From contig JACRJX010000020.1 in NCBI GenBank assembly GCA_016235595.1, positions 1-46,202 of the forward strand: DNA of 46,202 nucleotides, read 5' to 3'. The DNA is from Verrucomicrobiota bacterium. Its GTDB lineage: Bacteria; Verrucomicrobiota; Verrucomicrobiia; CAIQCK01. Below the pieces are notes generated by a model. The model had not been told where the DNA came from, made no database searches, and saw only the letters and a list, made by a program, of their open reading frames with translations. Every line of letters begins with the position of its first letter. The first letter of the stretch is position 1. Position numbers and translations under genes: made by a program. Shown in pieces: positions 8,464 through 17,412 of the stretch.

Positions 8464-9438
8464 ATGAAATCGAAATTCTCCCGAAGGAAATTCATCACCT
8501 GTTCTGTTGTTGGCTCGTTGGGAGCTGCCGTGGCGCGCGAGGCGGCAGCGGCGGACGCGGCGGCACCAGGAGCCGGGGGCGTGAAGCCCCAGGGCACGTT
8601 GCCCAAGGGGAAGGTCGCGGGGCTGGAGATCAGCCGGCTGATTCTGGGCACGAATATCATTACCGGCCACATGCACGGGCGCGAGTTGCGTTACCTCAAT
8701 GACCTGTCCCTGCGTTACAACACGGACGAGAGGATTTTGCAGACGTTCGCGCTATCGGAGGCGAACGGCATCGATACGTTCATGACTCACCACGAGCCGC
8801 GGGTGATGCGTCTGCTGAAGCAGCATCGCTCGGCCACGGGCGGCAAGATGAAGCTCATCGTCGCGCCGGAGCCAAAGGCGAGGACGGTGGAGGACTACAA
8901 ACGCGTGGTGCAGGAATTGGTGGACGCGGGCGCCGACGGCATCTATGTCCACGGGGCGACGACGGACCCGATGATGGCGCAAGGCAAGATAGATTTGGTC
9001 GTCAAGTTTGTGGAGATCATCAAGGCGACCGGGCTGCCGACAGGCGCGGGATGCCACTGGTTGGATTCGCTCAAGGCGCTCGAGGCGGCGAAGGCACCAT
9101 GCGACTTCTATGTGAAGACGATCCATCATCACAATTATCCCACCGCGCCGAAGAAGGAGGAGATCAGCAAGCCGTGGCGTGAACTGCCGCCGGTGTATTG
9201 GTGCAGCAACCCGGAGGAGACCATCGCATACATGAAGACGGTGGAGAAACCGTGGATCGGCTTCAAGGTGATGGCTGCCGGCGCGATTCTGCCGCGCGAA
9301 GCGTTCCGTTACGCGTATTCGAGCGGCGCGGATTTCATTCTGGCCGGAATGTTCGATTTCCAGGTGGCAGAGGACGCGGCCATCGCAAACGAAGTGCTGG
9401 CGAAGATTCCGAAGCGCGACCGGCCGTGGCGCGGTTGA
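8464..9438 (+). CDS. Tat-exported TIM-barrel protein, aldo/keto-reductase-like
   Basis: A 324-residue protein with a twin-arginine-type leader (SRRKFITCSVVGSLGAAVA). The mature part begins VAGLEISRLILGTNIITG, which is how aldo/keto reductases often begin, and the rest has alternating beta and alpha segments of a barrel (FMTHHEP, KLIVAPEPKA, GADGIYVHGATTD, IGFKVMAAGAILPR, GADFILAGMFDFQ). I do not see the complete AKR catalytic tetrad, so it may be an enzyme of another kind or a non-catalytic relative. It lies 112 bp after the metallophosphoesterase and 110 bp before a sugar isomerase-like gene on the same strand. The start has no good ribosome binding site; it is chosen because it opens the leader peptide. 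Confidence 0.78.
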   Translation: MKSKFSRRKFITCSVVGSLGAAVAREAAAADAAAPGAGGVKPQGTLPKGKVAGLEISRLILGTNIITGHMHGRELRYLNDLSLRYNTDERILQTFALSEANGIDTFMTHHEPRVMRLLKQHRSATGGKMKLIVAPEPKARTVEDYKRVVQELVDAGADGIYVHGATTDPMMAQGKIDLVVKFVEIIKATGLPTGAGCHWLDSLKALEAAKAPCDFYVKTIHHHNYPTAPKKEEISKPWRELPPVYWCSNPEETIAYMKTVEKPWIGFKVMAAGAILPREAFRYAYSSGADFILAGMFDFQVAEDAAIANEVLAKIPKRDRPWRG

Positions 9439-9548
9439 GGCAGCGGCAGAGCATGGAGCTTTTCTTTTCGCGGTGTTTCGCATATCTAGCGGAGAAGTTG
9501 ATTGGCTGAGTTGAACTGGAACAGAAATTTGTTGAAGAAGGAAAAATT

Positions 9549-10421
9549 ATGAAGCGATTCTTGTGGCTGGCGATGGGAATGATGATGGTGTGCGCTGCGA
9601 CGGCGAAAGCCGATGATGCTTGCGCTGCCGCCGACAAGCTCGGCTGGCAGTTGGCAATCCACTCCTACACGTTCAAGGAGTTTCCGATCTTCGACGCCAT
9701 CGATAAGACGGCCAGCCTCGGCCTGAAATACATGAGCATCTCGGGCAGCGTAAACCTCGGCGGGCCAAAGCCGGTGAAGACAATGACAGCGCCGCCGAAG
9801 GACGTGGAAGCGATCCAGAAGAAACTCGCCGCCTGTGGCATCAAGAAGCTGGTGAACATGGGCGTGGTGAAGCCGGTCGCCGATGAGGCCGAGACGCGCG
9901 CGATATTTGAATTCGCCAAGAAGGTGGGCATTGATGTGCTGGTGGCCGAGATGGAGCCGGACGCGCTCGATACCGTGGAGAAGCTCTGCAAGGAGTTCAA
10001 CATGAAGGTCGCGATCCACAATCATCCCAAGCGCCCGAAGGACCCGAAATACAAGCTGTGGGACCCCGAATACGTGTTGTCGCTGGTGAAGGGCCGCGAC
10101 TCGCGCATTGGCGTCTGCGCCGACACCGGGCACTGGGTCCGGTCGGGGCTCGACCCGGTGGAGTGCCTGAAGAAGCTCGAAGGCCGAATCATTGCGCTGC
10201 ACTTCAAGGACCTTAACGAGAAGAACAACCCGAAGGCCCACGATGTGCCCTGGGGCACCGGCATCGGCAACGCCAAGGGCCAGTTGGCGGAACTGAAGCG
10301 GCAGGGCTTCCGTGGCGCGTTCTGCATCGAATACGAGTACAACTGGAAAGAGTCGTTGCCGGAGATTGCGCAGTGCGTGAAGTTCTTCAACGCGGCATGC
10401 GCCGAGCTGGCCGGCAAGTAG
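9549..10421 (+). CDS. Exported sugar phosphate isomerase/epimerase-like TIM-barrel protein
   Basis: A 290-residue protein of the xylose isomerase-like barrel family (IolE/AP endonuclease 2 fold), with a signal peptide (about 1-21). Likely metal-binding positions occur in order: the Glu of AEMEPD, the His residues of AIHNHP, Asp and His in CADTGHW, the His of ALHFKD and the Glu of EYEYNW. Members isomerize or epimerize sugars or inositol derivatives; an exported form suggests action on free sugars in the periplasm. AAGGA lies about 6 nt before the ATG. The heme-propeller gene starts 63 bp downstream on the same strand, so the two may share a transcript. Confidence 0.87.
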   Translation: MKRFLWLAMGMMMVCAATAKADDACAAADKLGWQLAIHSYTFKEFPIFDAIDKTASLGLKYMSISGSVNLGGPKPVKTMTAPPKDVEAIQKKLAACGIKKLVNMGVVKPVADEAETRAIFEFAKKVGIDVLVAEMEPDALDTVEKLCKEFNMKVAIHNHPKRPKDPKYKLWDPEYVLSLVKGRDSRIGVCADTGHWVRSGLDPVECLKKLEGRIIALHFKDLNEKNNPKAHDVPWGTGIGNAKGQLAELKRQGFRGAFCIEYEYNWKESLPEIAQCVKFFNAACAELAGK

Positions 10422-10484
10422 TCGCGGAAGGCCGCGCTGTTCCGTTGCGGCGTCAGTGAAGGTTGTTGGCAGGAGCTGGTTCGC

Positions 10485-13400
10485 ATGAAGAAGAATCCGG
10501 CAGCGTTGATGTTGTTTGTCGGTGGGTTTGTCATGGCGGCGCTTGTTTCTGCCGCGCCTGTCGTTGCGCCACCGCTCACCCCGGAGATCGAGAAACAGTT
10601 TCGCAGCCAGCTCGATGCGCCGTTGCTGTTCGTGAAACGGCATTCCTACACCGGCATCCACATCTACGACACGTTCTACAAGTGGCCGCCGGGCGGCGGC
10701 GGCATCTACATCCTCGAGAACCCGTCGGCTCCGCGCGACCAGTGGCGCATCAGGCCGCTCGTGGACGAGACGACGCCGGGCACGCCGGGACATGGCGTCT
10801 ATACGCACCCGGAGCTTTCGTGGGACGCGAAGAAGGTTCTCTTCTGCTTCAAAGGCGAGGCGAATGGCAGCACCAGCATCTACGAGATTCGCATAGATGG
10901 CACCGGCCTGCGACGCGTCACCGACCCGACACCGGCGTGCGCCATCTACAAAGGCGGCCATGGCGGCCAGCACGATATTGCGCCCGCCTATCTGCCTGAC
11001 GGCCGCATCGTGTTCCTCTCGACGCGCCCCAGCGGTCTGGTGCCGTGTGCCAATGCTGGCGTCAGTATCCTCCACGTGATGAACGCCGACGGTTCGGACA
11101 TGCATCCGATCTCCGTCAACAACGTCAACGAATTCGACCCGAGCGTCCTGCCTGACGGACGCATCCTCTTTGGCCGCTGGGAATACGTGGACAAGAACGC
11201 GCTCACCATCCAGTCGCTCTGGACGATCAACCCAGATGGCACGCAGGAAACGGCTCTCTACGCCAACAACATGGTCTTCCCGGAATCGGTTCTCGATGCG
11301 AGGCCCGTGCCCGGCTCGCATCTGATTGTCGGCACGCTGGCGAAACATAACTCAACGCCGCGTGGCTCGATCGGGTTCATTGATCCGCTCGTCGGAAAGA
11401 ACGATCCGAAGGCAATCGCGAACATCGAGCATCCGGACGATCCGATATTCGACAAGGGCGACTCATGCGAACCGTGGCCGTTGTCGGAGAATCTCGTGCT
11501 CTTCAGCGGCCGGCCGGCGGGCCAGAAGCGTAACGCGCTGGAGATGATGGACCGCGCAGGGCATCGGTTCGTGTTGATGTCGGACCCGCAGATTTGCCTG
11601 CACTCGCCGATGTTGGTGAAGCCGCGTCCCGAGCCAAAGATCATTGCCGATTCCACCAACCGCCGCGAAAAGGCGGGGAGATTCTTCGTGCAGGACATCT
11701 ATCAGGGACTCAACGGCGTGAAGCGCGGCGACATCAAATGGCTGCGTGTTATCGAGGAAACCTCACGCGTCAGCGGTCGTGACGGCGGCACGCAGCCTTA
11801 CAACCAGACCTTCCTCGTCAGCGCAGCGCTGGCGTTCAGCGTGAAGAATTTCCTCGGGATGGTGCCGGTGAACGAAGACGGCTCGGTCTATTTCGAAGTG
11901 CCGTCGGGGCGGGCCGTGTATTTCCAAGCGCTCGACGGCGACGGACGGCTCGTGCACAGCATGCGCACGTTTGTGCAAGCCGCGCCCGGCACGACACGCT
12001 CGTGCATCGGTTGCCACGAATACAAGTACGGCACCGCGTCGCCCGAAACCATGCGGCGTGTCCTCGCGCGAGGGCCGGCTCGGCTCCAACCGGAGTCTTG
12101 GGGGACGGGTTACATGGACTATCCGACGATGATCCAGCCGCTGTTGGATAAACACTGCGCGAGTTGCCACGGCGGCGAGAAGGGTTTCGGCGGCGGTATC
12201 GACCTTACCGGCGGTTGGACGGAACATTTCAGCATCAGTTACGAGAACCTTGCCAACCGCCGTGAGACGCAGCTCGTCGCCTACTGGATCGCCGGCATTG
12301 ATTGCATGAACGGCACGGCGCACTGGTCGTCGCAGATTTTCCAGCCGCGCAGCCACGGTTCCGGAGCCGCGCCGCTGGCGAGGCTGCTGCTCGATGGCCA
12401 CGGCGGGCGCATCGCCGGTCTCACGCGCGCCGAGCGCGACCTGCTGATGGCGTGGATGGATTCCAACGGCCTCTATCACGGCACGTGGGACAGCACCCAA
12501 TACGGCTGCCAGCTCACCGAGTGGCAGAGTGTCAAGAAGACGCTGATGGCCGGGATGAAGCAGGCTGGTTGCGTGCGCTGTCACGGCGCGGGGTTCGAAA
12601 GCGATTGGTTCAATCTTCAGCGGCCGGAATTGAGCCGCATCCTGCGCGCGCCGTTGCCGCCGGGAGCGGACGGCTTCGGCCTCGGGCTCTGCCGCGACCG
12701 CAAAGTTGACCCGAAGTGGCATCGGGTGCGGCTGCTCTGGAACGGCTACGCCCACGCTGTCAAACCGCTCGACGCATTCGCGCCGGTGCCGTTCACGCCG
12801 TCCGATATGAGCGGCGCGCCATTGGTGAGCTTCGCCTCCACGGGCGACACGCACTACCAGACGATGCTCGCGTCCATTCGCAACGGCCGCGAACGGGCAC
12901 TGTTGACGCCACGCGTGGACATGCCGGGCGCGGAGATACTTCCCGGCGCGTGCCGTCAGTTCAATCCGCCGGTGATGCCCGATCCACTGCCACCGCTCCA
13001 GGCGATACTCGGTGATGACGGTGTCGTGCAATTGGCGTGGGAGCGTTCTGCGCGGACCATTGGCCTCGAAGCCGAGGTGCATCGCTCCAGTAAAGCCGGT
13101 TTCACGCCTGGCGACTCCACGTTGCTGACGCGCACGGGCCTCGCCAGCTTTATGGACACGTCGGCCACGGCGGGGCGGCAGAACTACGCGATCGTGTTCA
13201 CCCGGGGCTCGCAGCGCAGTCAGCCGGTCTATGCCGCGCTCGACGTGCCGACGCCTGTGCCGCCGTCCGCGCCGGCGGGTTTCACGGCCACGTCGTCGTC
13301 CGGCTGCGTGCGATTGCGTTGGCAATCCGTGGCAGGCCGCGGGCTGAGCTACAATGTTTATCGCGCCAAAGCCGGCTCCAGGCAGTTTGACAAACTCACC

Positions 13401-14168
13401 GCCGAACCGATCCGCTCCGCATGGTTTACGGATGGCACGGCGGAACCGCAGGTGGAATACGCCTACACCGTGCGCGCCGTCAGTCAGCACGGCCTCGAAG
13501 GTGAGCCGACGCCCGCTGCCGTGGCCGCCGCGCGACTTGTGAAGGAGCCGGTGTTCACCGCCGCGTTCGACAAGGACATGCGCGGACGGCTCGACGGCGG
13601 TGAAGAGATGATCGGCGAGGCTCGCGGTGGCGCGCGCATTGCCGGCGGTGTGCTCGATTTGACGCGCGGCGGCCACGTGGCGTTTCCGCATCGCGAACAG
13701 TTCGACCTTTCCAAGCCACTCACTGTTGAGTTGTGGGTGAACATGGAGGCAGCGGGCCAGATGCCGATTCCAGTGAGCTGCGGATTGTGGAATCAAGCGG
13801 GCTGGTTCCTCCAGCGCATCGGCGGCCGTTGGCGATGGCATGTCGGCGGATTCGACTGCGACGGTGGCAAGCCGGTGGCGGGGCAGTGGATGCACGTCGT
13901 CTGCACCTATGATGGCCGCGTCGCGCGCGTTTTCCAGGACGGTGTGCAGGTGGCGGAGAAAGCCGGCAGCGCGGTTACCCTGCCATGGTCCGGCGACCTG
14001 CTGGTGGGCCACTACAGTGGCATGCCGAAGGATGCCGCCTTTCAGGTCACCGGCAAGATCGCCGGCCTGAAAATCTACCATCGCGCCTTCACCGCAACCG
14101 AAGCCGCTGCGGCCGCGAAGGCGAAGCCGCCAGCGTCAGGGACCGTCGCAAAAGCTGGGACGAAGTAA
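10485..14168 (+). CDS. HzsA-like beta-propeller c-heme protein with FN3-like and LamG-like domains
   Basis: A 1227-residue exported protein. Order of parts: signal peptide (1-24); a beta-propeller with PD40-type strands such as LPDGRIVFLSTR and LPDGRILFGRW (about 60-400); a middle domain like that of hydrazine synthase alpha (FLGMVPVNEDGSVYFEVPSG, then ALDGDGR) ending in a heme site CIGCH (507-511); a c-type region with CASCH (558-562) and CVRCH (696-700); two fibronectin III-like domains (about 830-1015); and a LamG/concanavalin-like domain (about 1023-1210). The three CxxCH sites predict three covalent c hemes, so it should be matured outside the cytoplasm. The catalytic or electron-transfer role is unknown; true hydrazine synthesis is very unlikely because no other HZS subunit is present. 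The lectin-like end suggests glycan or surface binding. Confidence 0.88.
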   Translation: MKKNPAALMLFVGGFVMAALVSAAPVVAPPLTPEIEKQFRSQLDAPLLFVKRHSYTGIHIYDTFYKWPPGGGGIYILENPSAPRDQWRIRPLVDETTPGTPGHGVYTHPELSWDAKKVLFCFKGEANGSTSIYEIRIDGTGLRRVTDPTPACAIYKGGHGGQHDIAPAYLPDGRIVFLSTRPSGLVPCANAGVSILHVMNADGSDMHPISVNNVNEFDPSVLPDGRILFGRWEYVDKNALTIQSLWTINPDGTQETALYANNMVFPESVLDARPVPGSHLIVGTLAKHNSTPRGSIGFIDPLVGKNDPKAIANIEHPDDPIFDKGDSCEPWPLSENLVLFSGRPAGQKRNALEMMDRAGHRFVLMSDPQICLHSPMLVKPRPEPKIIADSTNRREKAGRFFVQDIYQGLNGVKRGDIKWLRVIEETSRVSGRDGGTQPYNQTFLVSAALAFSVKNFLGMVPVNEDGSVYFEVPSGRAVYFQALDGDGRLVHSMRTFVQAAPGTTRSCIGCHEYKYGTASPETMRRVLARGPARLQPESWGTGYMDYPTMIQPLLDKHCASCHGGEKGFGGGIDLTGGWTEHFSISYENLANRRETQLVAYWIAGIDCMNGTAHWSSQIFQPRSHGSGAAPLARLLLDGHGGRIAGLTRAERDLLMAWMDSNGLYHGTWDSTQYGCQLTEWQSVKKTLMAGMKQAGCVRCHGAGFESDWFNLQRPELSRILRAPLPPGADGFGLGLCRDRKVDPKWHRVRLLWNGYAHAVKPLDAFAPVPFTPSDMSGAPLVSFASTGDTHYQTMLASIRNGRERALLTPRVDMPGAEILPGACRQFNPPVMPDPLPPLQAILGDDGVVQLAWERSARTIGLEAEVHRSSKAGFTPGDSTLLTRTGLASFMDTSATAGRQNYAIVFTRGSQRSQPVYAALDVPTPVPPSAPAGFTATSSSGCVRLRWQSVAGRGLSYNVYRAKAGSRQFDKLTAEPIRSAWFTDGTAEPQVEYAYTVRAVSQHGLEGEPTPAAVAAARLVKEPVFTAAFDKDMRGRLDGGEEMIGEARGGARIAGGVLDLTRGGHVAFPHREQFDLSKPLTVELWVNMEAAGQMPIPVSCGLWNQAGWFLQRIGGRWRWHVGGFDCDGGKPVAGQWMHVVCTYDGRVARVFQDGVQVAEKAGSAVTLPWSGDLLVGHYSGMPKDAAFQVTGKIAGLKIYHRAFTATEAAAAAKAKPPASGTVAKAGTK

Positions 14169-14223
14169 ACGGCTGTGATGAGAAAAATAAGTGTGATCTG
14201 AAGCATCAGTCAAACGTGCCAAA

Positions 14224-14267
14224 GGCATGGCTATAAACCATGCCCCTGTCGGTTCAAGGGACAGGGG
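14224..14267. terminator. Adjacent inverted repeats between convergent genes
   Basis: GGCATGG (14224-14230) pairs with CCATGCC (14238-14244), and the overlapping CCCCTGTC (14243-14250) pairs with GACAGGGG (14260-14267). They lie between the heme-protein gene and a convergent minus-strand gene. There is no U-tract, so intrinsic termination is only possible, not shown. Confidence 0.4.
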
Positions 14268-14289
14268 CTGACACTTGGAGTTGCACCTG

Positions 14290-14556
14290 TCAACGCTTCG
14301 GCGCGTTTGGTTCAAGACCTCCCGCCTTGGCGTTGGCGCCTGTGCCGCGAAACGCTTTCCACAACACGACGATCACTACAATAACCGGCATCAGGACGAC
14401 GACGGCCCCAAGGCAATCCATCATGCCCGATGAATCGGAGCCATCCATCTGCTGCTGCACCTTGGTAAAGCTCCTCCAGATGTTCATGCCTTGCCATGCC
14501 ACGAACAGCGAGAACAGCAAAGCGACTGCGGCGAGGATTTTGGATGCGAGTTTCAT
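14290..14556 (-). CDS. Small two-TM membrane protein, unknown function
   Basis: An 88-residue protein with two predicted transmembrane helices, about residues 5-22 (ILAAVALLFSLFVAWQGM) and 49-67 (LGAVVVLMPVIVVIVVLW), separated by a polar loop with SDSSGMMD. The short tail is basic and polar (FRGTGANAKAGG). I do not recognise a family. It begins 27 bp after the stop of the TPR gene on the same strand and is probably the last gene of that operon. The absence of a clear ribosome binding site lowers certainty, but the hydrophobic pattern and spacing favour a real gene. Confidence 0.65.
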   Translation of the reverse strand: MKLASKILAAVALLFSLFVAWQGMNIWRSFTKVQQQMDGSDSSGMMDCLGAVVVLMPVIVVIVVLWKAFRGTGANAKAGGLEPNAPKR

Positions 14557-14583
14557 GCTCGCGCGGTTAGAGCGTTTTGCGGG

Positions 14584-15927
14584 CTACGTTGCCGCGCGCC
14601 AATCGTCGAGCTGGGTGCGGACGGTGGCGGCGGTGGGGTCAGAGAGTTCCTCGAAAATCCGCAGGGCGGTCTCGGCGTTGGTGGTGGCGGCGGAACGGTT
14701 GCCGAGTTTGTTGAAGGTAAGGGACGAAATCCAGAGCGCGTTGGCCTCGCCGCGGCGGTCGCCAATGTCGCGGTAGATGAGCAGGGCTTGCTCGAAGAGT
14801 TCGATCGGCTCGAAGAGGTCGCCGTGCGCTTCGTGGGCCAGGCCAAGATTGCCGAGGGCGTCGGCTTCTCCCTGCCGGTCGTGCAGCTCGCGATAAATGG
14901 CCAGCGCCTGCTCGAGAGCGGCGATGGATTTGCGGAAGGCGTTGGCGGTCAGGTGCGCGGCACCGAGGGCGGCCAGCGCGTCCGCTTCGTTGTGACGGTC
15001 GCCCATCTCGCGCGCGAACTCGAGCCGTTGCTCGATCTGGTCGATGGAGTTGTGGACGTTCCCGGCATCAGCCGCAACGGCTGGCGCGGGCGCAGGGGCG
15101 GGAGACTCAGGCTGCGGGGCGGGTTCGGAGACGATGGGTTGTTCCTGTGATTCGACGGCCGCGGCAGCGACGGGCACTGGAGGTTCGGGTGTTGAAGGCT
15201 CTGGTGCTGGAGACTCGGGCACGGGAGGTTCGAATGTTGGAAGCTCTGGCGCTACAGGCTCAGCCACTGGAGGCTCAGACGCAGCCTTGACCGTTTCGGC
15301 GACGACGGGTTCCTTTTCTTCTGCGATAATGACTGGGGCAGGGAACTCGAGTTGAACAGGCGGCGGCTCGGGCGCGAAAGGTGCGGGCGCAGAAGGCTCC
15401 GGCTCCGGAGGTTCGGACGCGACCTTGGCCGTTTCGACGACGACGGGTTCCTTTTCCTCTGCGACAATGACGGGAGCAGGGGACTCAGGTTGAACGAGCG
15501 GCGGTTCGGGCGATGGCTCGGGCGCAGCGACGGGTTCGGGGACAGGGATATCAGCCAGCACGGTCGTCTTATGGGGCAACTCGACTCGCTGGATGGGTGG
15601 TTCCACGGTCGTTGCGAGTGGCTCGACAACCTTGAACGGCGACGACGATGGTTCCTGAGCGGCGGGAGGCGGCAGCATGACAGTCGTCTTGCCCGGAGCG
15701 GGAGCGGCTGGCGTTTCGGGGAAGGTGGAGACTTTGCCGGTGGCTGACGCGTCATCGAGGTTCTGCGGCGGCAGCCAGTCGAAATTCTTCGGCTGGGTGC
15801 GCGTGACGAACGGGCCTTTGAACTTCTTCACCTTTCGCGTGCGCAAACCGATGAGGGCCGCGACACCGGTGACAACGACAGTGATGCCGAGGAGCGTGTT
15901 GAGAAGCGTGACCATCGAGTTGTCCAT
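14584..15927 (-). CDS. Membrane-anchored Pro/Glu-rich TPR protein
   Basis: A 447-residue protein: one N-terminal transmembrane helix (about 5-27), a basic stretch (RTRKVKKFKG), a long Pro/Ala/Glu/Val-rich linker (about 60-290) and C-terminal tetratricopeptide repeats (about 290-440; NEADALAALGAAHL, GEADALGNLGLAHEAHGD, GEANALWISSLTFNKLGN). TPRs bind partner proteins; the linker would hold them away from the membrane. The linker contains a DNA-level tandem duplication of period 138 bp. The gene lies 26 bp after a Gfo/Idh/MocA gene and 27 bp before a small membrane protein gene, all on the minus strand, which suggests one operon. The partner is unknown. Confidence 0.85.
   Translation of the reverse strand: MDNSMVTLLNTLLGITVVVTGVAALIGLRTRKVKKFKGPFVTRTQPKNFDWLPPQNLDDASATGKVSTFPETPAAPAPGKTTVMLPPPAAQEPSSSPFKVVEPLATTVEPPIQRVELPHKTTVLADIPVPEPVAAPEPSPEPPLVQPESPAPVIVAEEKEPVVVETAKVASEPPEPEPSAPAPFAPEPPPVQLEFPAPVIIAEEKEPVVAETVKAASEPPVAEPVAPELPTFEPPVPESPAPEPSTPEPPVPVAAAAVESQEQPIVSEPAPQPESPAPAPAPAVAADAGNVHNSIDQIEQRLEFAREMGDRHNEADALAALGAAHLTANAFRKSIAALEQALAIYRELHDRQGEADALGNLGLAHEAHGDLFEPIELFEQALLIYRDIGDRRGEANALWISSLTFNKLGNRSAATTNAETALRIFEELSDPTAATVRTQLDDWRAAT
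15269..15495 (-). repeat. 138-bp-period tandem duplication in the TPR gene linker
   Basis: Two copies of about 88 bp (15269-15357 and 15407-15495) are offset by 138 bp (46 codons). Both encode PAPVI-V/I-AEEKEPVV followed by K-V/A-ASEPP. The shared DNA block GACGACGGGTTCCTTTTC shows recent duplication. Confidence 0.8.
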
Positions 15928-15953
15928 GTCTGTTATCGGATGCGGTCAGAGTA

Positions 15954-17318
15954 TCAGTAATGCCACGGGCCGCGCAACGGGCGGCTGAGCATTTTGTTGG
16001 CCTCGTCGTCACCGACGATTTGCTCCGTCTGCGGGTCGAGCTTGATCTTGCGCTTCAGGACCATCGCAATGTTGCCGAGGTGGCAAAGGGCTGAGGTGCG
16101 ATGACCCGCCTCGACCGGCTCGACGCCGTCTTTGCGCGACTTCACGCAATCGAGGAAGTTGCGCTGATGGTTCTTGCTGACGCCGAGGTGCTTCTCGTTC
16201 TCGCCGATGACGGAGTCCTTGAGCGATTCGGGATTGCTTTGGAGTTTGCGGGAGCTGATCTCCAGCCAGCCGTCGCTGCCCTCGAAACGCACGCCGAAGG
16301 ATCGCTTGTCCGTATGGCAATCCAGCTCGACGCCGCTGGCGTAGCGGGCGCGGAAGGAAATCTTGGTCGGTGTGTTGAAGAGGTCGCCCTTCGGCGGGAA
16401 CTCGGCGCCCGTGTCCTCATACTCGACGGGCATGGCGTCGTCGCCCAGCGCCCACTGGACGATGCCGTTGGAGTGGTGGCCGAAGTTGGTGGTCTGGCCG
16501 CCGGAGTAGTCGAAGATGAACCGGAAACGATAGAAGCAGCGGTCCTTGTGATACGGCGCTTGTGGCGCGGGACCGAGCCAGAAGTTGTAGTCGAATCCCT
16601 CCGGCACAGGCATCGGCTGCCAGCCAGGGCCAGGGCCGGTGAAGTTGTTCAGGGCAACGAATGTCTCGATGCGCTTGATTTTGCCGAGGCGGCCATTGCG
16701 GACCAGTTCGCACGCGTGGCGCATCATGGCGTTGGAACGCCACTGGCTGCCGCACTGGAGAACGCGCTTGTGCTTGCGGACGGCCTTGATCATCTCCTGT
16801 CCGTCGCGGACGGTGAGCGAGAGCGGTTTCTGGCAATAGATGTCCTTGCCAGCTTCCGCCGCCATGATCGTCATCACTGCGTGCCAATGGTCGGGCGTGA
16901 TGATGGCGACGGCGTCCACGTCCTTGCGGGCGAGCACCTCGCGGAAATCAATGCAGGCGTCGCAACCCTTGAACGAATCGTTGCCGGTCTTCTTGGCGTA
17001 GAACTTGTTGATGAAGTCGCGCTGCGGCTCGCGGCCAAGGAATTGTTTCTCATCGCGGTAGCCGTGGCTGGCGCGGTTGACATCGCAGACGGTGACGATC
17101 TGACAATCGTCATTCTTGAGCCACTCGGGAATGTCCACGGTGCTTTGGTTGCCGCAGCCGATGATGGCGAGATTGATGCGGTTGCTTGGTGAGTTATTGC
17201 CGAAGACGGACGACGGCATGATATACGGCGCACCGAACGCCGCGGCGAGCGCAGCGGTCGAGCGGAGAAAATCGCGACGATGAAGAGAGAGACCGGGGCG
17301 GGAGATGTTCTTGTTCAT
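15954..17318 (-). CDS. Tat-exported Gfo/Idh/MocA oxidoreductase
   Basis: A 454-residue NAD(P)-dependent oxidoreductase of the glucose-fructose oxidoreductase/inositol dehydrogenase family. A twin-arginine leader (LHRRDFLRSTAALAAAFGAP) precedes the nucleotide-binding fold (INLAIIGCGNQS, then TVCDVN). The family's EKP motif is present as CQKPLS, keeping the catalytic Lys but with Gln for Glu. DHWHAVM and the C-terminal sheet domain (GHHSNGIVQWALG, DWLEISS-like segment) follow the pattern of the large PVC paralog group. Such exported proteins usually carry a tightly held cofactor and act on sugars; the substrate is unknown. It is divergent from thiI and probably heads an operon with the TPR protein. 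Confidence 0.9.
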   Translation of the reverse strand: MNKNISRPGLSLHRRDFLRSTAALAAAFGAPYIMPSSVFGNNSPSNRINLAIIGCGNQSTVDIPEWLKNDDCQIVTVCDVNRASHGYRDEKQFLGREPQRDFINKFYAKKTGNDSFKGCDACIDFREVLARKDVDAVAIITPDHWHAVMTIMAAEAGKDIYCQKPLSLTVRDGQEMIKAVRKHKRVLQCGSQWRSNAMMRHACELVRNGRLGKIKRIETFVALNNFTGPGPGWQPMPVPEGFDYNFWLGPAPQAPYHKDRCFYRFRFIFDYSGGQTTNFGHHSNGIVQWALGDDAMPVEYEDTGAEFPPKGDLFNTPTKISFRARYASGVELDCHTDKRSFGVRFEGSDGWLEISSRKLQSNPESLKDSVIGENEKHLGVSKNHQRNFLDCVKSRKDGVEPVEAGHRTSALCHLGNIAMVLKRKIKLDPQTEQIVGDDEANKMLSRPLRGPWHY

Positions 17319-17412
17319 AGCGGGGGTATTCTTACCACCTTGAAAGGCATGAAAGCACCCGAAAAATTACATTGCGCGCAAACTTCGCTTGCCGTTGGCG
17401 GCGGTGGAGTGA

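Noticed and set aside
9486..11348. A 620-codon open frame on the minus strand
   Set aside because: Covers two plus-strand genes with signal peptides and known folds; composition is that of a shadow.
11763..14081. A 772-codon open frame on the minus strand
   Set aside because: Opposite the first heme-propeller gene, with no recognisable protein features; the plus strand has clear domains.
10485..14168. True hydrazine synthase
   Set aside because: Only alpha-like folds are present, with fused accessory domains and no beta or gamma subunit nearby.
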